From Cyclobacteriaceae bacterium (GTDB taxonomy: Bacteria > Bacteroidota > Bacteroidia > Cytophagales > Cyclobacteriaceae), in NCBI GenBank assembly GCA_028278225.1, contig JANQEU010000069.1:270672-334671 (forward strand): a stretch of DNA of 64,000 nucleotides, given 5' to 3'. The translations under genes and the position numbers were made by a program. Below are positions 1 through 9,053 of the stretch, piece after piece. The notes under the pieces were generated by a model. It saw only the letters and a list, made by a program, of their open reading frames with translations, was not told where the DNA came from and made no database searches. Each line of letters opens with the position of its first letter. Within the stretch, counting starts at the first letter, position 1.

Positions 1-234
1 AAAGCTTTCTTCCGTGAACACCATTGACGGTAGTGGGCCGTCAGGTTTTACCTCCGGCGCTTTGGCAGCTGCGGACGGCGTCGTGGCAGTAGTGGGCCGG
101 ACTCCATTCTTCGTTTCAAGCTCCGCTACTTTTCCTTCAAGCTTTGCAATTCTTCCTTCCAATTCTTTATTTGAGCAACTGAATGCTACTGCACCAACGA
201 AAAGTACAATTAGAGTTTTAGTAAAATGTTTCAT
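1..234 (-). CDS. Lipoprotein, probable DUF1573 family, N-terminal part (3' end outside window)
   Basis: The first 78 codons of a minus-strand gene are present, starting with ATG at 234. The N-terminus is a lipoprotein signal ending in a lipobox AFSC (Cys at residue 20), followed by a short heptad-like stretch (residues 23-42) and a Thr/Ala/Pro-rich linker. The visible end, PSMVFTEESF, resembles the first strand that leads into DUF1573 domains in Bacteroidota, and the neighbours (YtxH protein, nusB) are those usually seen beside such a gene. The domain itself lies beyond base 1, so the family is an inference; the lipoprotein call is seen directly. It would act in the periplasm, tethered to a membrane. 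Confidence 0.6.
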   Translation of the reverse strand, partial: MKHFTKTLIVLFVGAVAFSCSNKELEGRIAKLEGKVAELETKNGVRPTTATTPSAAAKAPEVKPDGPLPSMVFTEESF

Positions 235-328
235 AGTAAATGATAAATTTCTTTAGTTCGCAAAGTTATACAGCTCCGGTCGTTTTGAAGCTGCAAGATT
301 TCTTAATGAAATGTTAAAGTTCTGACTA

Positions 329-628
329 TTAGTTGCTTTTAATTTGATTGATCAAGCCATTCACATCATCCAAAAGCTGCTCGGCCTTGTCCTTGGCATC
401 CTTTATCCTTCTTTCTCCCTCCGACTTGGCTTCGTTTTCGATTTCTTCCTTTCCTTCAATGAAATCGTCCACAATTTCTTCGAGCCGCTTTTTATATTTA
501 TCGAGCAGATATGACAGCTTATCTCTTGTATTTGATCCCTTTTCGGGTGCAAAAAGTAACCCGAGGATACCTCCGGTAATTAAACCAAGTAAAAAGGCAA
601 AAAAAGAACCTCCTGAATCTTTACTCAT
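329..628 (-). CDS. YtxH-like small membrane protein
   Basis: A 99-residue protein with one N-terminal hydrophobic helix (about residues 8-26) containing the YtxH-type pattern GLITGGILGLLFAPEKG, followed by a highly charged, probably coiled-coil tail (residues 30-95). YtxH proteins are small, stress-linked membrane proteins without known enzyme activity. It starts 8 bases after the stop of nusB and is followed by the lipoprotein at 1-234, so the three are probably one transcript. The length and motif fit the family; the function is unknown. Confidence 0.8.
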   Translation of the reverse strand: MSKDSGGSFFAFLLGLITGGILGLLFAPEKGSNTRDKLSYLLDKYKKRLEEIVDDFIEGKEEIENEAKSEGERRIKDAKDKAEQLLDDVNGLINQIKSN

Positions 629-636
629 GTTTATCG

Positions 637-1812
637 CTATTTATTGTCTATTAAACCTCTTCCGCTTTTTTTAATAACTCCATCCGAAGTTAGTTGGTTT
701 GCCAATACATCCAAAATTCCATTTATAAATTGTTTGCTTTTGGGTGTACTGTACAGCTTGGAAATTTCTATGAACTCATTAATTGTAACTTTTACGGGGA
801 TACTGGGAAAGACCATCATCTCGGTCAATGCCATCTTCAGCAGGATTATGTCCAAACTGGCTATCCTGCCCAAATCCCAATTCATTGCCTTCTTTTCAAT
901 AATGGACTCCAGATGATCATTTCCAGCTATGGTTTCCTCAAATATTTTCCTGAAGAATTCCAGGTCATCCTCAAGGTTCAGGCTCAGGGATTTCAATTCA
1001 AACGGATGATCAGTCCCCGGGCTGTACTCCTTCAGTGTTTTCATGATCAGATTTTTCAGGATGGATTTATTCTCCGACCAGTGGAGATCATTTTCTGTGA
1101 AATAGCCCTCAATGATCTCACTTTTAAAAATGAATTTCCTGAAAATAGAAATTACAACACTCAGATGGTCGTCAACCGTGGGTTCCGGATCTTTCTGATA
1201 AAGGACGAAATCTTCACCCGGAGATATTATTTCCCTGTACCACTTCCTCAAAGTGTCAGTCTCATTATTCCATTTGATGTTATTGTCAATGGCAAACCTG
1301 ACCAGGGACGGAAGGGTTGTTAAATCATGTATTACGGGATTCCGTGCGAGATTGAAATGCCAGTCAGCCTTTTGTTTGCTTAGGTTTTTCTCTTCTTTCT
1401 CTTTACTGAAACCTTCAAGGTGGGCTAATTCCCCCGGTAGCAGCAACAATTTGATATATGTTCTGTAGATCCCCTCGACTTCACTGACCATTTTCCTGCC
1501 GATGGCCCTCCTTTCGCCGTCAAGACTATTGTAGTAGTCCTTGATCGAAGTGTTGATCTCATCAATTACATCGGGATCCAGGTCCAGTGAGTTCTTCACC
1601 GAACGAGATGAGTAACTACTTTGAAAGACCTGCCGGATCTTTTCCTGGCGATCTTTAAAAATTATACTGTCGTTGAAGTCATGAACGGCCGGATCAAGAG
1701 CGTATTTCTCCAGTAATTCCGCAATAGCCACATCCACAAGCGATTGCTTCATCAGAAAATAGCCATATAACGCCTGCATCGCCTTGATGCGGAGGACCCT
1801 GCGGTTCAACAT
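637..1812 (-). CDS. nusB: Transcription antitermination factor NusB, long Bacteroidota form
   Basis: A 391-residue protein whose C-terminal 130 residues form a NusB domain, recognisable from MNWDLGRIASLDIILLKMAL and the following INEFIEISKLYSTPKSKQF segment. NusB binds boxA RNA with NusE (S10) and promotes antitermination in rRNA operons. Classical NusB is about 140 residues; here some 250 residues precede the domain, as in other Bacteroidota NusB proteins, where this half looks like a diverged second helical domain. ATG start at 1812. It is 36 bases downstream of the amino acid dehydrogenase and is followed closely by the YtxH gene. Confidence 0.9.
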   Translation of the reverse strand: MLNRRVLRIKAMQALYGYFLMKQSLVDVAIAELLEKYALDPAVHDFNDSIIFKDRQEKIRQVFQSSYSSRSVKNSLDLDPDVIDEINTSIKDYYNSLDGERRAIGRKMVSEVEGIYRTYIKLLLLPGELAHLEGFSKEKEEKNLSKQKADWHFNLARNPVIHDLTTLPSLVRFAIDNNIKWNNETDTLRKWYREIISPGEDFVLYQKDPEPTVDDHLSVVISIFRKFIFKSEIIEGYFTENDLHWSENKSILKNLIMKTLKEYSPGTDHPFELKSLSLNLEDDLEFFRKIFEETIAGNDHLESIIEKKAMNWDLGRIASLDIILLKMALTEMMVFPSIPVKVTINEFIEISKLYSTPKSKQFINGILDVLANQLTSDGVIKKSGRGLIDNK

Positions 1813-1848
1813 AATGACAAAGAACTAGAACTTTTTTACTTAAATGTT

Positions 1849-2946
1849 TTAAAATGGAAGCTTTATTTTTCCAACTTCTTGAATTCTTTTCAGCGCCACT
1901 TCCAGCGCTGCTTCATGAGTAGTCATGTTATTCTGCTCGGCATGATCTATCACATTCAACAAGACGTCATAGATCAATTCTGTTTGCATGTAAACCCTAT
2001 CTATATTGTGATTACCCTGTTGTTCATAATACACATTGGTTATACCCCCCGAATTGATCAGAAAATCCGGTGCATAAAGGATCCCGGCCTCACGCAGCTG
2101 ATTACCGTGCTGTATCTCATCATCCAGCTGATTATTTGCTCCTCCGGCCACGATATTGCATTTCAGTTTTGGAATGGAGTCGTCATTCAGCGTCGCCCCA
2201 AGCGCACAAGGTGCGTAAATGTCAACATCCGCGTCATAGACCTTATCAGGTGCCACAACTTCAACCTTGTAGTCACGGGTAACCCGGGCAATTTTATCAT
2301 CAAAAATATCGGCTACATAAACCTTTGCATCTTCTTTTTCCAGGCGTTCAACCAGGAACGTCCCAACTTGTCCAGCCCCCTGGACCAGGACCTTTTTCCC
2401 GGCCAATGAATCGCTGCCATACACCTTCTTGGATGCAGCCTTCATTCCCAAATATACGCCATAAGCGGTGACCGGACTGGGATCGCCCGACCCTCCCATA
2501 CTTTCAGGGAGTCCGGTCACGTAGGGCGTTTCCATATGGATATATTCCATATCCCTGGTGCTCATATTGACATCTTCCGCCGTCCAGTACCGGCCGCCCA
2601 GGCTATCTACAAATCGTCCAAACCGTCGCATAAACGCCTCGTTTTTCTGTGTTCTTGCATCACCGATAATGACGGCCTTTCCACCGCCGAGATTCAAACC
2701 GGCTATTGCCGACTTAAATGTCATTCCCCGGGATAATCTTAACGCATCTGTGACAGCCTCTTCTTCCGATGCATAGTTCCACATTCGCGTGCCTCCCATA
2801 CCTGGTCCAAGGATAGTATTGTGGATGGCAATGATTGCCTTTAGGCCAGTACTTTCATCATTGCAAAAAACAAGCTGTTCATGATTCAATGTCTCCATCT
2901 GCCTGAAGACCTGACTTGTTTCTGTTTGGGGCTGCGCTTCAATCAT
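1849..2946 (-). CDS. Leucine/Glu/Phe/Val-type amino acid dehydrogenase
   Basis: A 365-residue NAD-dependent dehydrogenase that interconverts an aliphatic amino acid (leucine is most likely) and its 2-oxo acid plus ammonia. The N-terminal substrate domain has the glycine-rich GPGMGGTRMW, MTFKSA (K78) and LGGGKAVI with the catalytic K90; the Rossmann domain has GAGQVG at about 190-195. The length matches bacterial leucine dehydrogenases (about 365) rather than glutamate dehydrogenases (above 420). It heads the minus-strand cluster leading to nusB and may be cotranscribed with it. Cytoplasmic; in branched-chain amino acid catabolism or supply of branched fatty-acid precursors (inference). Confidence 0.87.
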   Translation of the reverse strand: MIEAQPQTETSQVFRQMETLNHEQLVFCNDESTGLKAIIAIHNTILGPGMGGTRMWNYASEEEAVTDALRLSRGMTFKSAIAGLNLGGGKAVIIGDARTQKNEAFMRRFGRFVDSLGGRYWTAEDVNMSTRDMEYIHMETPYVTGLPESMGGSGDPSPVTAYGVYLGMKAASKKVYGSDSLAGKKVLVQGAGQVGTFLVERLEKEDAKVYVADIFDDKIARVTRDYKVEVVAPDKVYDADVDIYAPCALGATLNDDSIPKLKCNIVAGGANNQLDDEIQHGNQLREAGILYAPDFLINSGGITNVYYEQQGNHNIDRVYMQTELIYDVLLNVIDHAEQNNMTTHEAALEVALKRIQEVGKIKLPF

Positions 2947-3072
2947 GAGAAAGGAATTCTATTGTTTATTTTTGTGTTTTTCTCCCTATTAGAGAGTGGC
3001 CATTTTTGGAGCCACAAAATTAGTTGATTTAATTGCAAAAAACCATTTAAGACGGAGAACGTTGTACTCCTT

Positions 3073-4866
3073 GTGAAAGACCTGGCCCACATCAACAAAT
3101 ACCTGATCAAGTATAAACACTACCTTATCCTTGGTACACTCTTTATCGTGGTTGCCAATTTTTTTTCCATCATGCCGGCGGTTTTTGTGCGACATTCCTT
3201 CAACCTGCTGCAAAGGAATTATGACATGTATAACCTGCTTTCGGGGTTTGAATTGCAAACACTTACATACGAGCTGTTTGCAGCTGCCATACTGATAATC
3301 GGTGTGCTGATCCTGGCCTCAGCGGTTCTGAGAGGGGTATTTATGTTCTTCATGAGACAGACGATCATCGTAATGTCCCGGCACGTTGAGTACGATCTCA
3401 AAAATGAAGTGTACGAACACTATCAAACGCTTCCGCTTAGCTTTTACAGAAAAAACAATACAGGAGATCTCATGAACCGGATCTCTGAGGACGTCAGCAA
3501 GGTCCGGATGTACGTTGGTCCCGCAATCATGTATGGGATCACATTGCTCACGCTATTTCTAATGGTGATCCCCTTTATGTTTTCCATAAATGCCAAACTG
3601 ACCCTTTACTCCCTGATCCCGCTTCCCCTGCTTTCCCTGAGCATTTACTTTGTAAACAACATCATCAACCGGCGATCAGAAGAAATCCAAAGAAGTCTCT
3701 CAGGTCTTTCTACGTTCGTCCAGGAGGCCTTCTCCGGAATGCGAGTGATAAAGGCATTTGTCAGAGAAGAGGATATAGCAGCGGATTTCGAGCGTGAAAG
3801 CAATGATTACAAAAAAAAATCCTTGAAGCTAACCTTTGTCCAGGCTTTGTTCTTTCCGCTAATCGTAGGACTGATCGGTTTGAGCGTGATCCTTACAATT
3901 TACATTGGTAGTATAGAAGTGTTCAACGGGACAATCAGCACGGGCAATATTGCTGAGTTTATCATTTATGTAAATATGCTGACCTGGCCGGTGACTTCAC
4001 TGGGTTGGATCACTAGCATCATACAGCGGGCCGCTGCATCTCAAAAAAGGATAAATGAGTTCCTGGAAACAAAAAATGATATTGTATCGAGGGAAAACAT
4101 TGTCAGAGAGTTGAAAGGACACATCGTTTTCGACAAGGTGAGTTTTACCTATCCGGACTCCGGGATCATCGCATTGAGAGAGGTCTCTTTTGAAGTTGCC
4201 CCGGGGGAATCCATCGCTGTCATAGGTACTACCGGATCGGGAAAAAGTACGATTGCCAACCTGATCTGCAGGATGTATGATATAACAGGCGGAAAGATTC
4301 TTGTGGACCACTCCGAGATACATGAATATGACCTTTCATCCCTTAGGGCTCAAATTGGATATGTGCCCCAGGATGTCTTCCTGTTTTCAGATACCATAAG
4401 AAATAACATTGCGTTTGCCAATCATGATATGGCGGAAAATGACGTCCTCAAAGCTGCTGAGGATGCAGACCTCCTGGAGAATGTGAATGATTTTCCCAAT
4501 GGATTTGATACGAAGGTAGGCGAGCGTGGAATTACCCTGTCAGGAGGTCAAAAGCAGCGCGTATCCATCGCACGGGCTATTGCCCGGGAACCGAGGATAC
4601 TGATACTGGATGATGCATTATCTGCTGTCGATACTAAAACAGAAAACTCCATCCTCAACGCCCTGGCCAAAATTATGAAAGGCAAGACATCTGTGATCAT
4701 ATCACACAGGGTCTCGTCAGCCAAGCTTGCTGATAAGATCATAGTCCTCGATGATGGTGTGATCGTAGAGCAGGGAACCAACGAATCCCTGTTAGCTGTA
4801 AACGGAGTCTACAAAGCGCTCTATGATAAACAACTGCAGGCTGAGGAAGAACTGTACAATAGTTAA
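3073..4866 (+). CDS. ABC exporter half-transporter with degenerate catalytic site (LmrC/YheI-like)
   Basis: A 597-residue fused permease-ATPase. The first 330 residues carry six membrane segments of the type IV exporter fold; the ATPase domain has Walker A GTTGSGKST (385-393), signature LSGGQKQR (489-496) and Walker B ILILDDALSAVD (509-520). The usual catalytic Glu after Walker B is Asp (D514), the hallmark of the degenerate subunit in heterodimeric exporters such as LmrCD and YheIH. The gene at 5396-7165 has the matching partner signature. GTG start at 3073; the frame is closed by a stop at 3025 and offers no ATG. Probable substrates are lipids or drugs; not determinable here. Confidence 0.9.
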   Translation: MKDLAHINKYLIKYKHYLILGTLFIVVANFFSIMPAVFVRHSFNLLQRNYDMYNLLSGFELQTLTYELFAAAILIIGVLILASAVLRGVFMFFMRQTIIVMSRHVEYDLKNEVYEHYQTLPLSFYRKNNTGDLMNRISEDVSKVRMYVGPAIMYGITLLTLFLMVIPFMFSINAKLTLYSLIPLPLLSLSIYFVNNIINRRSEEIQRSLSGLSTFVQEAFSGMRVIKAFVREEDIAADFERESNDYKKKSLKLTFVQALFFPLIVGLIGLSVILTIYIGSIEVFNGTISTGNIAEFIIYVNMLTWPVTSLGWITSIIQRAAASQKRINEFLETKNDIVSRENIVRELKGHIVFDKVSFTYPDSGIIALREVSFEVAPGESIAVIGTTGSGKSTIANLICRMYDITGGKILVDHSEIHEYDLSSLRAQIGYVPQDVFLFSDTIRNNIAFANHDMAENDVLKAAEDADLLENVNDFPNGFDTKVGERGITLSGGQKQRVSIARAIAREPRILILDDALSAVDTKTENSILNALAKIMKGKTSVIISHRVSSAKLADKIIVLDDGVIVEQGTNESLLAVNGVYKALYDKQLQAEEELYNS

Positions 4867-5399
4867 TCAATCCACGCCTCAATGGACATGGAATCATCAT
4901 AATAATGGAGCTCGAAAACATAAGGTGCCAACTCCAATCCCAATTCCGCAGCCTTGTCCTGAAAGAGTTTGTTGACTTTCCGGGGCGAAGGTCTGACAAA
5001 GGGGCTCATGGATAAAAATACTGCCAGTCTTTTGCTGGATTCAAACTCCAGCACCCCATAACCGGCAGGAACCTCCGCCATGTCTCCTTCTATCGAAACT
5101 CCAATGAAGTAGTCTACTTCTCTCCCTTTCAGTGAGTCATTTTGATATACCACGATCGTGAGCGTCCCAATAATGGCGCTGTCGAGGATTAAATCCCGTG
5201 ATTCGGTAAAATAATCATTGACAGTCCGATCCGTTTGTTTTCCCACGAAATGTTTCCCGACCACGATTCGACTATTACCTTCCAATTCGTATACAACAAC
5301 TTCCTCAAATCCCCCCAGTAGATAATATGCACTCGTAGTGATCACTAAAAGCGAAACGATGATGATCATCACATATACGTGAAAGGACCTGATCTTCAT
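4863..5399 (-). CDS. Membrane-anchored protein with possible GyrI-like (effector-binding) fold
   Basis: A 178-residue protein with an N-terminal membrane anchor or signal (residues 7-29). The rest resembles GyrI-like/SOUL-type effector-binding domains: paired strand-rich halves, a GVLEFESSKR strand and a closing SMSIEAWID, but similarity is judged by eye only. Its ATG overlaps the TGA of the upstream ABC subunit (5396-7165) in an ATGA junction, so the two are translationally coupled. Its stop overlaps the stop of the convergent ABC gene (3073-4866) in a shared TTAA. Linkage to the exporter suggests an accessory or ligand-sensing role, but that is inference. Confidence 0.65.
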   Translation of the reverse strand: MKIRSFHVYVMIIIVSLLVITTSAYYLLGGFEEVVVYELEGNSRIVVGKHFVGKQTDRTVNDYFTESRDLILDSAIIGTLTIVVYQNDSLKGREVDYFIGVSIEGDMAEVPAGYGVLEFESSKRLAVFLSMSPFVRPSPRKVNKLFQDKAAELGLELAPYVFELHYYDDSMSIEAWID

Positions 5400-7165
5400 G
5401 CGCCAATGACTTCTTTGTATTGCATCTGATAAAGTTGAGTGTAGAATCCTCCCAACTCCAGTAATTCGTCATGCTTTCCGGTCTCCTTGATCTCACCTTT
5501 ATCCAAAACAATAATTTTATCTGCATTTTGTATAGTGGACAGGCGGTGTGCTATGACGATGGAGGTCCTGCCGCTCATCATTTTCTGAATAGCGTCCTGG
5601 ATCAATTCCTCAGTCTCGGTATCTACGGATGATGTTGCCTCATCAAGAATGATAATCTTCGGGTCGTAAACCATTGCCCTGACGAAAGATATCAATTGCC
5701 GCTGACCAACCGACAATGTGGCTCCTCTTTCCATAACATTATAATCATAGCCACCCGGCAACCTTTCAATGAATTTTCTTGCTCCAACGAGGTCCGCAGC
5801 CTGAACCACTGATTCCCTGCCTATTTCAGGATTTTTCAGCGTAACATTATTATAAATGGTGTCAGAAAACAGGAACACATCCTGGAGGACAAGTGCAATG
5901 TTCCGGCGAAGGTTGTACAGATCATAATCCTGGATCTCTATCCCGTCTACTTTGATCTTTCCTTTGTTTATTTCATAAAACCGGTTGAGCAGGTTGATCA
6001 CAGACGATTTACCGGCACCTGTGGCCCCGACTAGTGCCAGTGTCTCTCCTTTTTGCACTTCGAAATTGATATCTCGCAAGACCCATTCTTCATCATTGTA
6101 AGCGAACCATACATTCTCAAATTCAACCGATCCCTCGATATGATCTGTTTTGAAACTGCCGTTATCAGGGATATGGTCTTCATTATCCAGGAGTTTCAGA
6201 ATACGATTTGAACTGACAATTCCCATTTGAAGTGTATTGAACCGGTCAGCAATCATCCTAATGGGTCTGAAAAACATTTGGATATACATGATGAATGCTA
6301 TCAACATCCCCAGTTGGGTAGTCCCCTGGATCACCTCGCCTGCACCGTACCAAACCAATAATCCAATGCCTGCAGCCTGAATGACTTCCGCCACAGGATA
6401 GTAAACCGCATAGTACATCACCGACTTGATATTGGCTTTACGGTGTTCCTTATTAATTTCCCTGAATTTCTCATATTCTCTTTTCTCAACATTGAAGATC
6501 TGAACTATGCTCATTCCGGTAACATGCTCCTGAACGTAAGTATTGAGATTGGAGACTGCCGTTCTTACCTGATTAAAGGATATTTTAATGCGCTCCTTAA
6601 AAATGTATGTAGCAAAAATCAGCAGAGGTAGTGTTGACAAACTGATAAGTGTTAGCTGCCAGTTCATCCAGAACATAAACCCCATGATCACAACCAACTG
6701 CAACAAATCCCCCACCATCGCTGCAATACCCTGACTAAATACTTCGGCGAGCGTCTCAATATCGGAGACATTCCGTGTGACCAATCGCCCGATCGGCGTG
6801 TTATCAAAAAACTTAAGACGGAGATGCTGCAGATGCCGGAAAAGCCGGATCCTAATATCTTTTATGATGTGCTGACCTAACCACCCCGACAGATAAGTAT
6901 GATAATACTGGACAATGGCCTGTACAAATAGCAACAGCACCAGTAATAATATCATGCTAACCAGCCCCGGGTAATCACCATTGGCGACTTGGTTATCAAT
7001 TGTGATCTGGATCAGGTACGGCCTCAGTGGAACAACAATGGCAAGTGAGATGGTAAGAATAACCAGAACCCAAAACTGTCTTAGATATGGGGTAGCAAAA
7101 GAAAAGAGTCTCCGAAGGATACTGAAGTCAACTAAATTGCCGCTTATGGTCTGATCTTTCTCCAA
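5396..7165 (-). CDS. ABC exporter half-transporter, canonical Walker B (LmrD/YheH-like)
   Basis: A 589-residue permease-ATPase fusion with six membrane helices (about residues 30-305), Walker A GATGAGKSS (380-388), Walker B IIILDEATSSVD (504-515) with the catalytic Glu intact, and switch His 540. The ABC signature is LSVGQRQL (484-491) instead of LSGGQ, which is the form found in the LmrD/YheH subunit of heterodimeric exporters. It therefore complements the gene at 3073-4866. Start is TTG at 7165; no ATG occurs until deep inside the protein. It lies 6 bases after truA and overlaps the GyrI-like gene by ATGA, giving a truA-ABC-accessory operon. Confidence 0.9.
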   Translation of the reverse strand: MEKDQTISGNLVDFSILRRLFSFATPYLRQFWVLVILTISLAIVVPLRPYLIQITIDNQVANGDYPGLVSMILLLVLLLFVQAIVQYYHTYLSGWLGQHIIKDIRIRLFRHLQHLRLKFFDNTPIGRLVTRNVSDIETLAEVFSQGIAAMVGDLLQLVVIMGFMFWMNWQLTLISLSTLPLLIFATYIFKERIKISFNQVRTAVSNLNTYVQEHVTGMSIVQIFNVEKREYEKFREINKEHRKANIKSVMYYAVYYPVAEVIQAAGIGLLVWYGAGEVIQGTTQLGMLIAFIMYIQMFFRPIRMIADRFNTLQMGIVSSNRILKLLDNEDHIPDNGSFKTDHIEGSVEFENVWFAYNDEEWVLRDINFEVQKGETLALVGATGAGKSSVINLLNRFYEINKGKIKVDGIEIQDYDLYNLRRNIALVLQDVFLFSDTIYNNVTLKNPEIGRESVVQAADLVGARKFIERLPGGYDYNVMERGATLSVGQRQLISFVRAMVYDPKIIILDEATSSVDTETEELIQDAIQKMMSGRTSIVIAHRLSTIQNADKIIVLDKGEIKETGKHDELLELGGFYTQLYQMQYKEVIGA

Positions 7166-7171
7166 ATCTTT

Positions 7172-7915
7172 TTAAAGGTATATTGTAGCAGGATATTTTA
7201 CTTCTGAAAGAACTAAACCATGAGCCGGAACAGATGTTCCTGCTTCCGATCTATTTCCATTCTCCAATATTAAAGCGAATTCCCGGACAGAAAGTTTTGA
7301 TTGCCCGATTTCTATTAATGTGCCGACCATCGCCCTTACCATCCCCCGCAAAAATCTATTCGCAGTCACGGTAAAAACATGCCCGTTTTCGTGATACTCC
7401 CATTTCGCTGTAAAAATCTCACATTCAAAATTGTCTACTTCGGTTTTTACCTTACTGAAAGCCTTAAAATTTCTCCATTTACAAATGATATCGCAAGCTT
7501 CGCCGATCTTCTGCAGATCAAGCTCAGGTTTGAAATAATAGGAACGATTGACAAGGAAAGGATTCTTGTTCCGGTGTATGAAGTATTGGTAAGTTCTGCC
7601 GGTTGCATCAAACCTGGCATGAGCATCATTGGTGACCTTATTGATTTGGTTGATGCTGATACTGTTATCCAAAAGGGAATTCAGACCGTATTTGAGCTGA
7701 TCCCGATCCAAATTGCCCGGGAAGTCAAAATGAGCTATCTGCTGAATCGCGTGCACGCCGGTATCCGTTCTGCCACTCCCTGTAATATTGATTTTGTCTT
7801 TTAGTATTGTGGAGATCGCGTTTTCTATTACTTCCTGAACGGTGATCGCGTTTTCCTGTTTTTGCCAGCCGTGATAAGGTTGCCCATCATAACTTATGTC
7901 CAGAAAATAGCGCAT
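7172..7915 (-). CDS. truA: tRNA pseudouridine(38-40) synthase TruA
   Basis: A 247-residue protein starting MRYFLDISYDG; an in-frame extension up to 7993 is not conserved in the family, so ATG at 7915 is chosen. TruA converts uridines 38-40 of the tRNA anticodon stem to pseudouridine. The catalytic Asp is D51 in GSGRTDTGVHA, and the C-terminal NRFLRGMVRAMVGTL segment is typical. First gene of the minus-strand operon with the ABC exporter subunit. It is divergent from the DUF4293 gene, with 69 bases between the two starts. Confidence 0.95.
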   Translation of the reverse strand: MRYFLDISYDGQPYHGWQKQENAITVQEVIENAISTILKDKINITGSGRTDTGVHAIQQIAHFDFPGNLDRDQLKYGLNSLLDNSISINQINKVTNDAHARFDATGRTYQYFIHRNKNPFLVNRSYYFKPELDLQKIGEACDIICKWRNFKAFSKVKTEVDNFECEIFTAKWEYHENGHVFTVTANRFLRGMVRAMVGTLIEIGQSKLSVREFALILENGNRSEAGTSVPAHGLVLSEVKYPATIYL

Positions 7916-7984
7916 GACCGCAAAATAAAAGGAATCCTCTTGCCAAAATACCGGTCTATTGGTTCTTTTGTAGAAACAACTACA

Positions 7985-8476
7985 ATGATCCAAAGAATCC
8001 AGAGCGTTTTTCTACTTGTCGTTTCGGGGGTAATGATCGGCATGTTCTTCATGCCAATGTGGCAAAAGGTGGACCTCAATGTGTCTGAAATCGCTACCCT
8101 GGATGTATTCACACTCCGGTACGAGCAGTTCACACCCGATACCGGCGGAAGGCAACTCATGTGGAAAAAAGATGTGTTTTATATTGCCATCGTAGCCGGA
8201 GTAGCCGCAGCCGTTGCTCTTCTCTCGATCTTTCAATTTAAGAACCGGCTGAGGCAGATCCAGCTTGGAGCGTTGAATTCACTCCTCATAGCAGTGACGA
8301 TGGGTCTTTCCCTGTATCTGATCATTAAGACCGAAAAAATGATCGCTCCGGAGGCGCAGGGAAGTTATTTGCTCGGATTCTATCTCCCTGTTGTGGCGCT
8401 GTTTTGCAATATGATGGCCAATCGTTTCATCAGGAAAGATGAGAAGCTGGTAAGAAGTGCCGATAGGATCAGGTGA
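7985..8476 (+). CDS. DUF4293 family integral membrane protein
   Basis: A 163-residue protein beginning MIQRIQSVFLLVVSG, the conserved start of the Bacteroidota DUF4293 family; the longer frame from 7862 overlaps truA and is rejected. Four hydrophobic segments are visible (about residues 5-25, 63-83, 95-115, 128-148), with charged loops between. No enzymatic motif. In this phylum it is commonly next to truA, as here (divergent). Its 3' end overlaps the convergent MazF-type toxin stop by 8 bases. Function unknown. Confidence 0.85.
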   Translation: MIQRIQSVFLLVVSGVMIGMFFMPMWQKVDLNVSEIATLDVFTLRYEQFTPDTGGRQLMWKKDVFYIAIVAGVAAAVALLSIFQFKNRLRQIQLGALNSLLIAVTMGLSLYLIIKTEKMIAPEAQGSYLLGFYLPVVALFCNMMANRFIRKDEKLVRSADRIR

Positions 8477-8804
8477 GATCAAGAATGATTTTCATGTTAT
8501 TTTGAATTGCATGGTGATACTGGTCCGGAATTTCCCCAAGTTTTCTGATGAATCTTCGGTTGTCAATTGCCCGTAATTGATCCAGCAAAATTGTGGAATC
8601 GATCTCAAGACCTCCATCCCCACTTTTTAATTTTATCCTCAGGATTTCGGAATCCCATTGATTAGATGATATCGGACAAATGATAGTTGACTCTATCAGG
8701 TCATTGAGACCGTCAGTCTGGAGGATCATAACCGGTCTGACTTTTCCAACCTCAGTTCCTCGCTGAGGATTTAGGTTGGCCAGCCATACTTCAAATCGCT
8801 TCAT
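8469..8804 (-). CDS. MazF/PemK-family toxin (endoribonuclease)
   Basis: A 111-residue protein with the MazF/PemK layout: N-terminal RFEVWLANLNPQRGTEVGKV followed by RPVMILQTD, a middle VICPISSN-like strand (TIICPISSN), and DQLRAIDNRRF near the C-terminus. These toxins are sequence-specific mRNA interferases. It directly follows its antitoxin with no intervening base. The conserved Arg after the first loop and the Ser/Thr of the second strand are present, so it looks intact. Confidence 0.9.
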   Translation of the reverse strand: MKRFEVWLANLNPQRGTEVGKVRPVMILQTDGLNDLIESTIICPISSNQWDSEILRIKLKSGDGGLEIDSTILLDQLRAIDNRRFIRKLGEIPDQYHHAIQNNMKIILDLT

Positions 8805-9047
8805 TTAAATATTGTCAAGGCCGTCACCAACTGTTGTATCCCACTCTTCAATTATCTGTTTTGAACCCTTTTCGATAGCTTTTGCTTCTTTTCTAAGTTT
8901 TTTATGGAGGTCTTCTCTTTCCTTCACCCGGGTGTAAGTTTCGATGGCTTCATTGACATAGGAGGTCCGATTTAGATTATTGATCTTCCGGTACTTCTCG
9001 ATTCTCTCAAACATCTCATCAGATATTTTAAAACTTATCGTTTTCAT
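8805..9047 (-). CDS. Ribbon-helix-helix antitoxin of the MazF-type toxin
   Basis: An 80-residue protein with an N-terminal ribbon-helix-helix (MKTISFKISDEMFERIEKY, then NLNRTSYVNEAI) that should bind DNA as a dimer, and a charged C-terminal tail that would wrap and neutralise the toxin. It precedes the toxin gene, abutting it exactly. A perfect inverted repeat lies 6 bases before its ATG, consistent with autorepression. This RHH type pairs with MazF/PemK toxins in many bacteria. Confidence 0.85.
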   Translation of the reverse strand: MKTISFKISDEMFERIEKYRKINNLNRTSYVNEAIETYTRVKEREDLHKKLRKEAKAIEKGSKQIIEEWDTTVGDGLDNI

Positions 9048-9053
9048 ATCTCA

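Noticed and set aside
7862..7984. Longer N-terminus for the DUF4293 protein
   Set aside because: The extra residues overlap truA antisense and the family begins at MIQRIQ.
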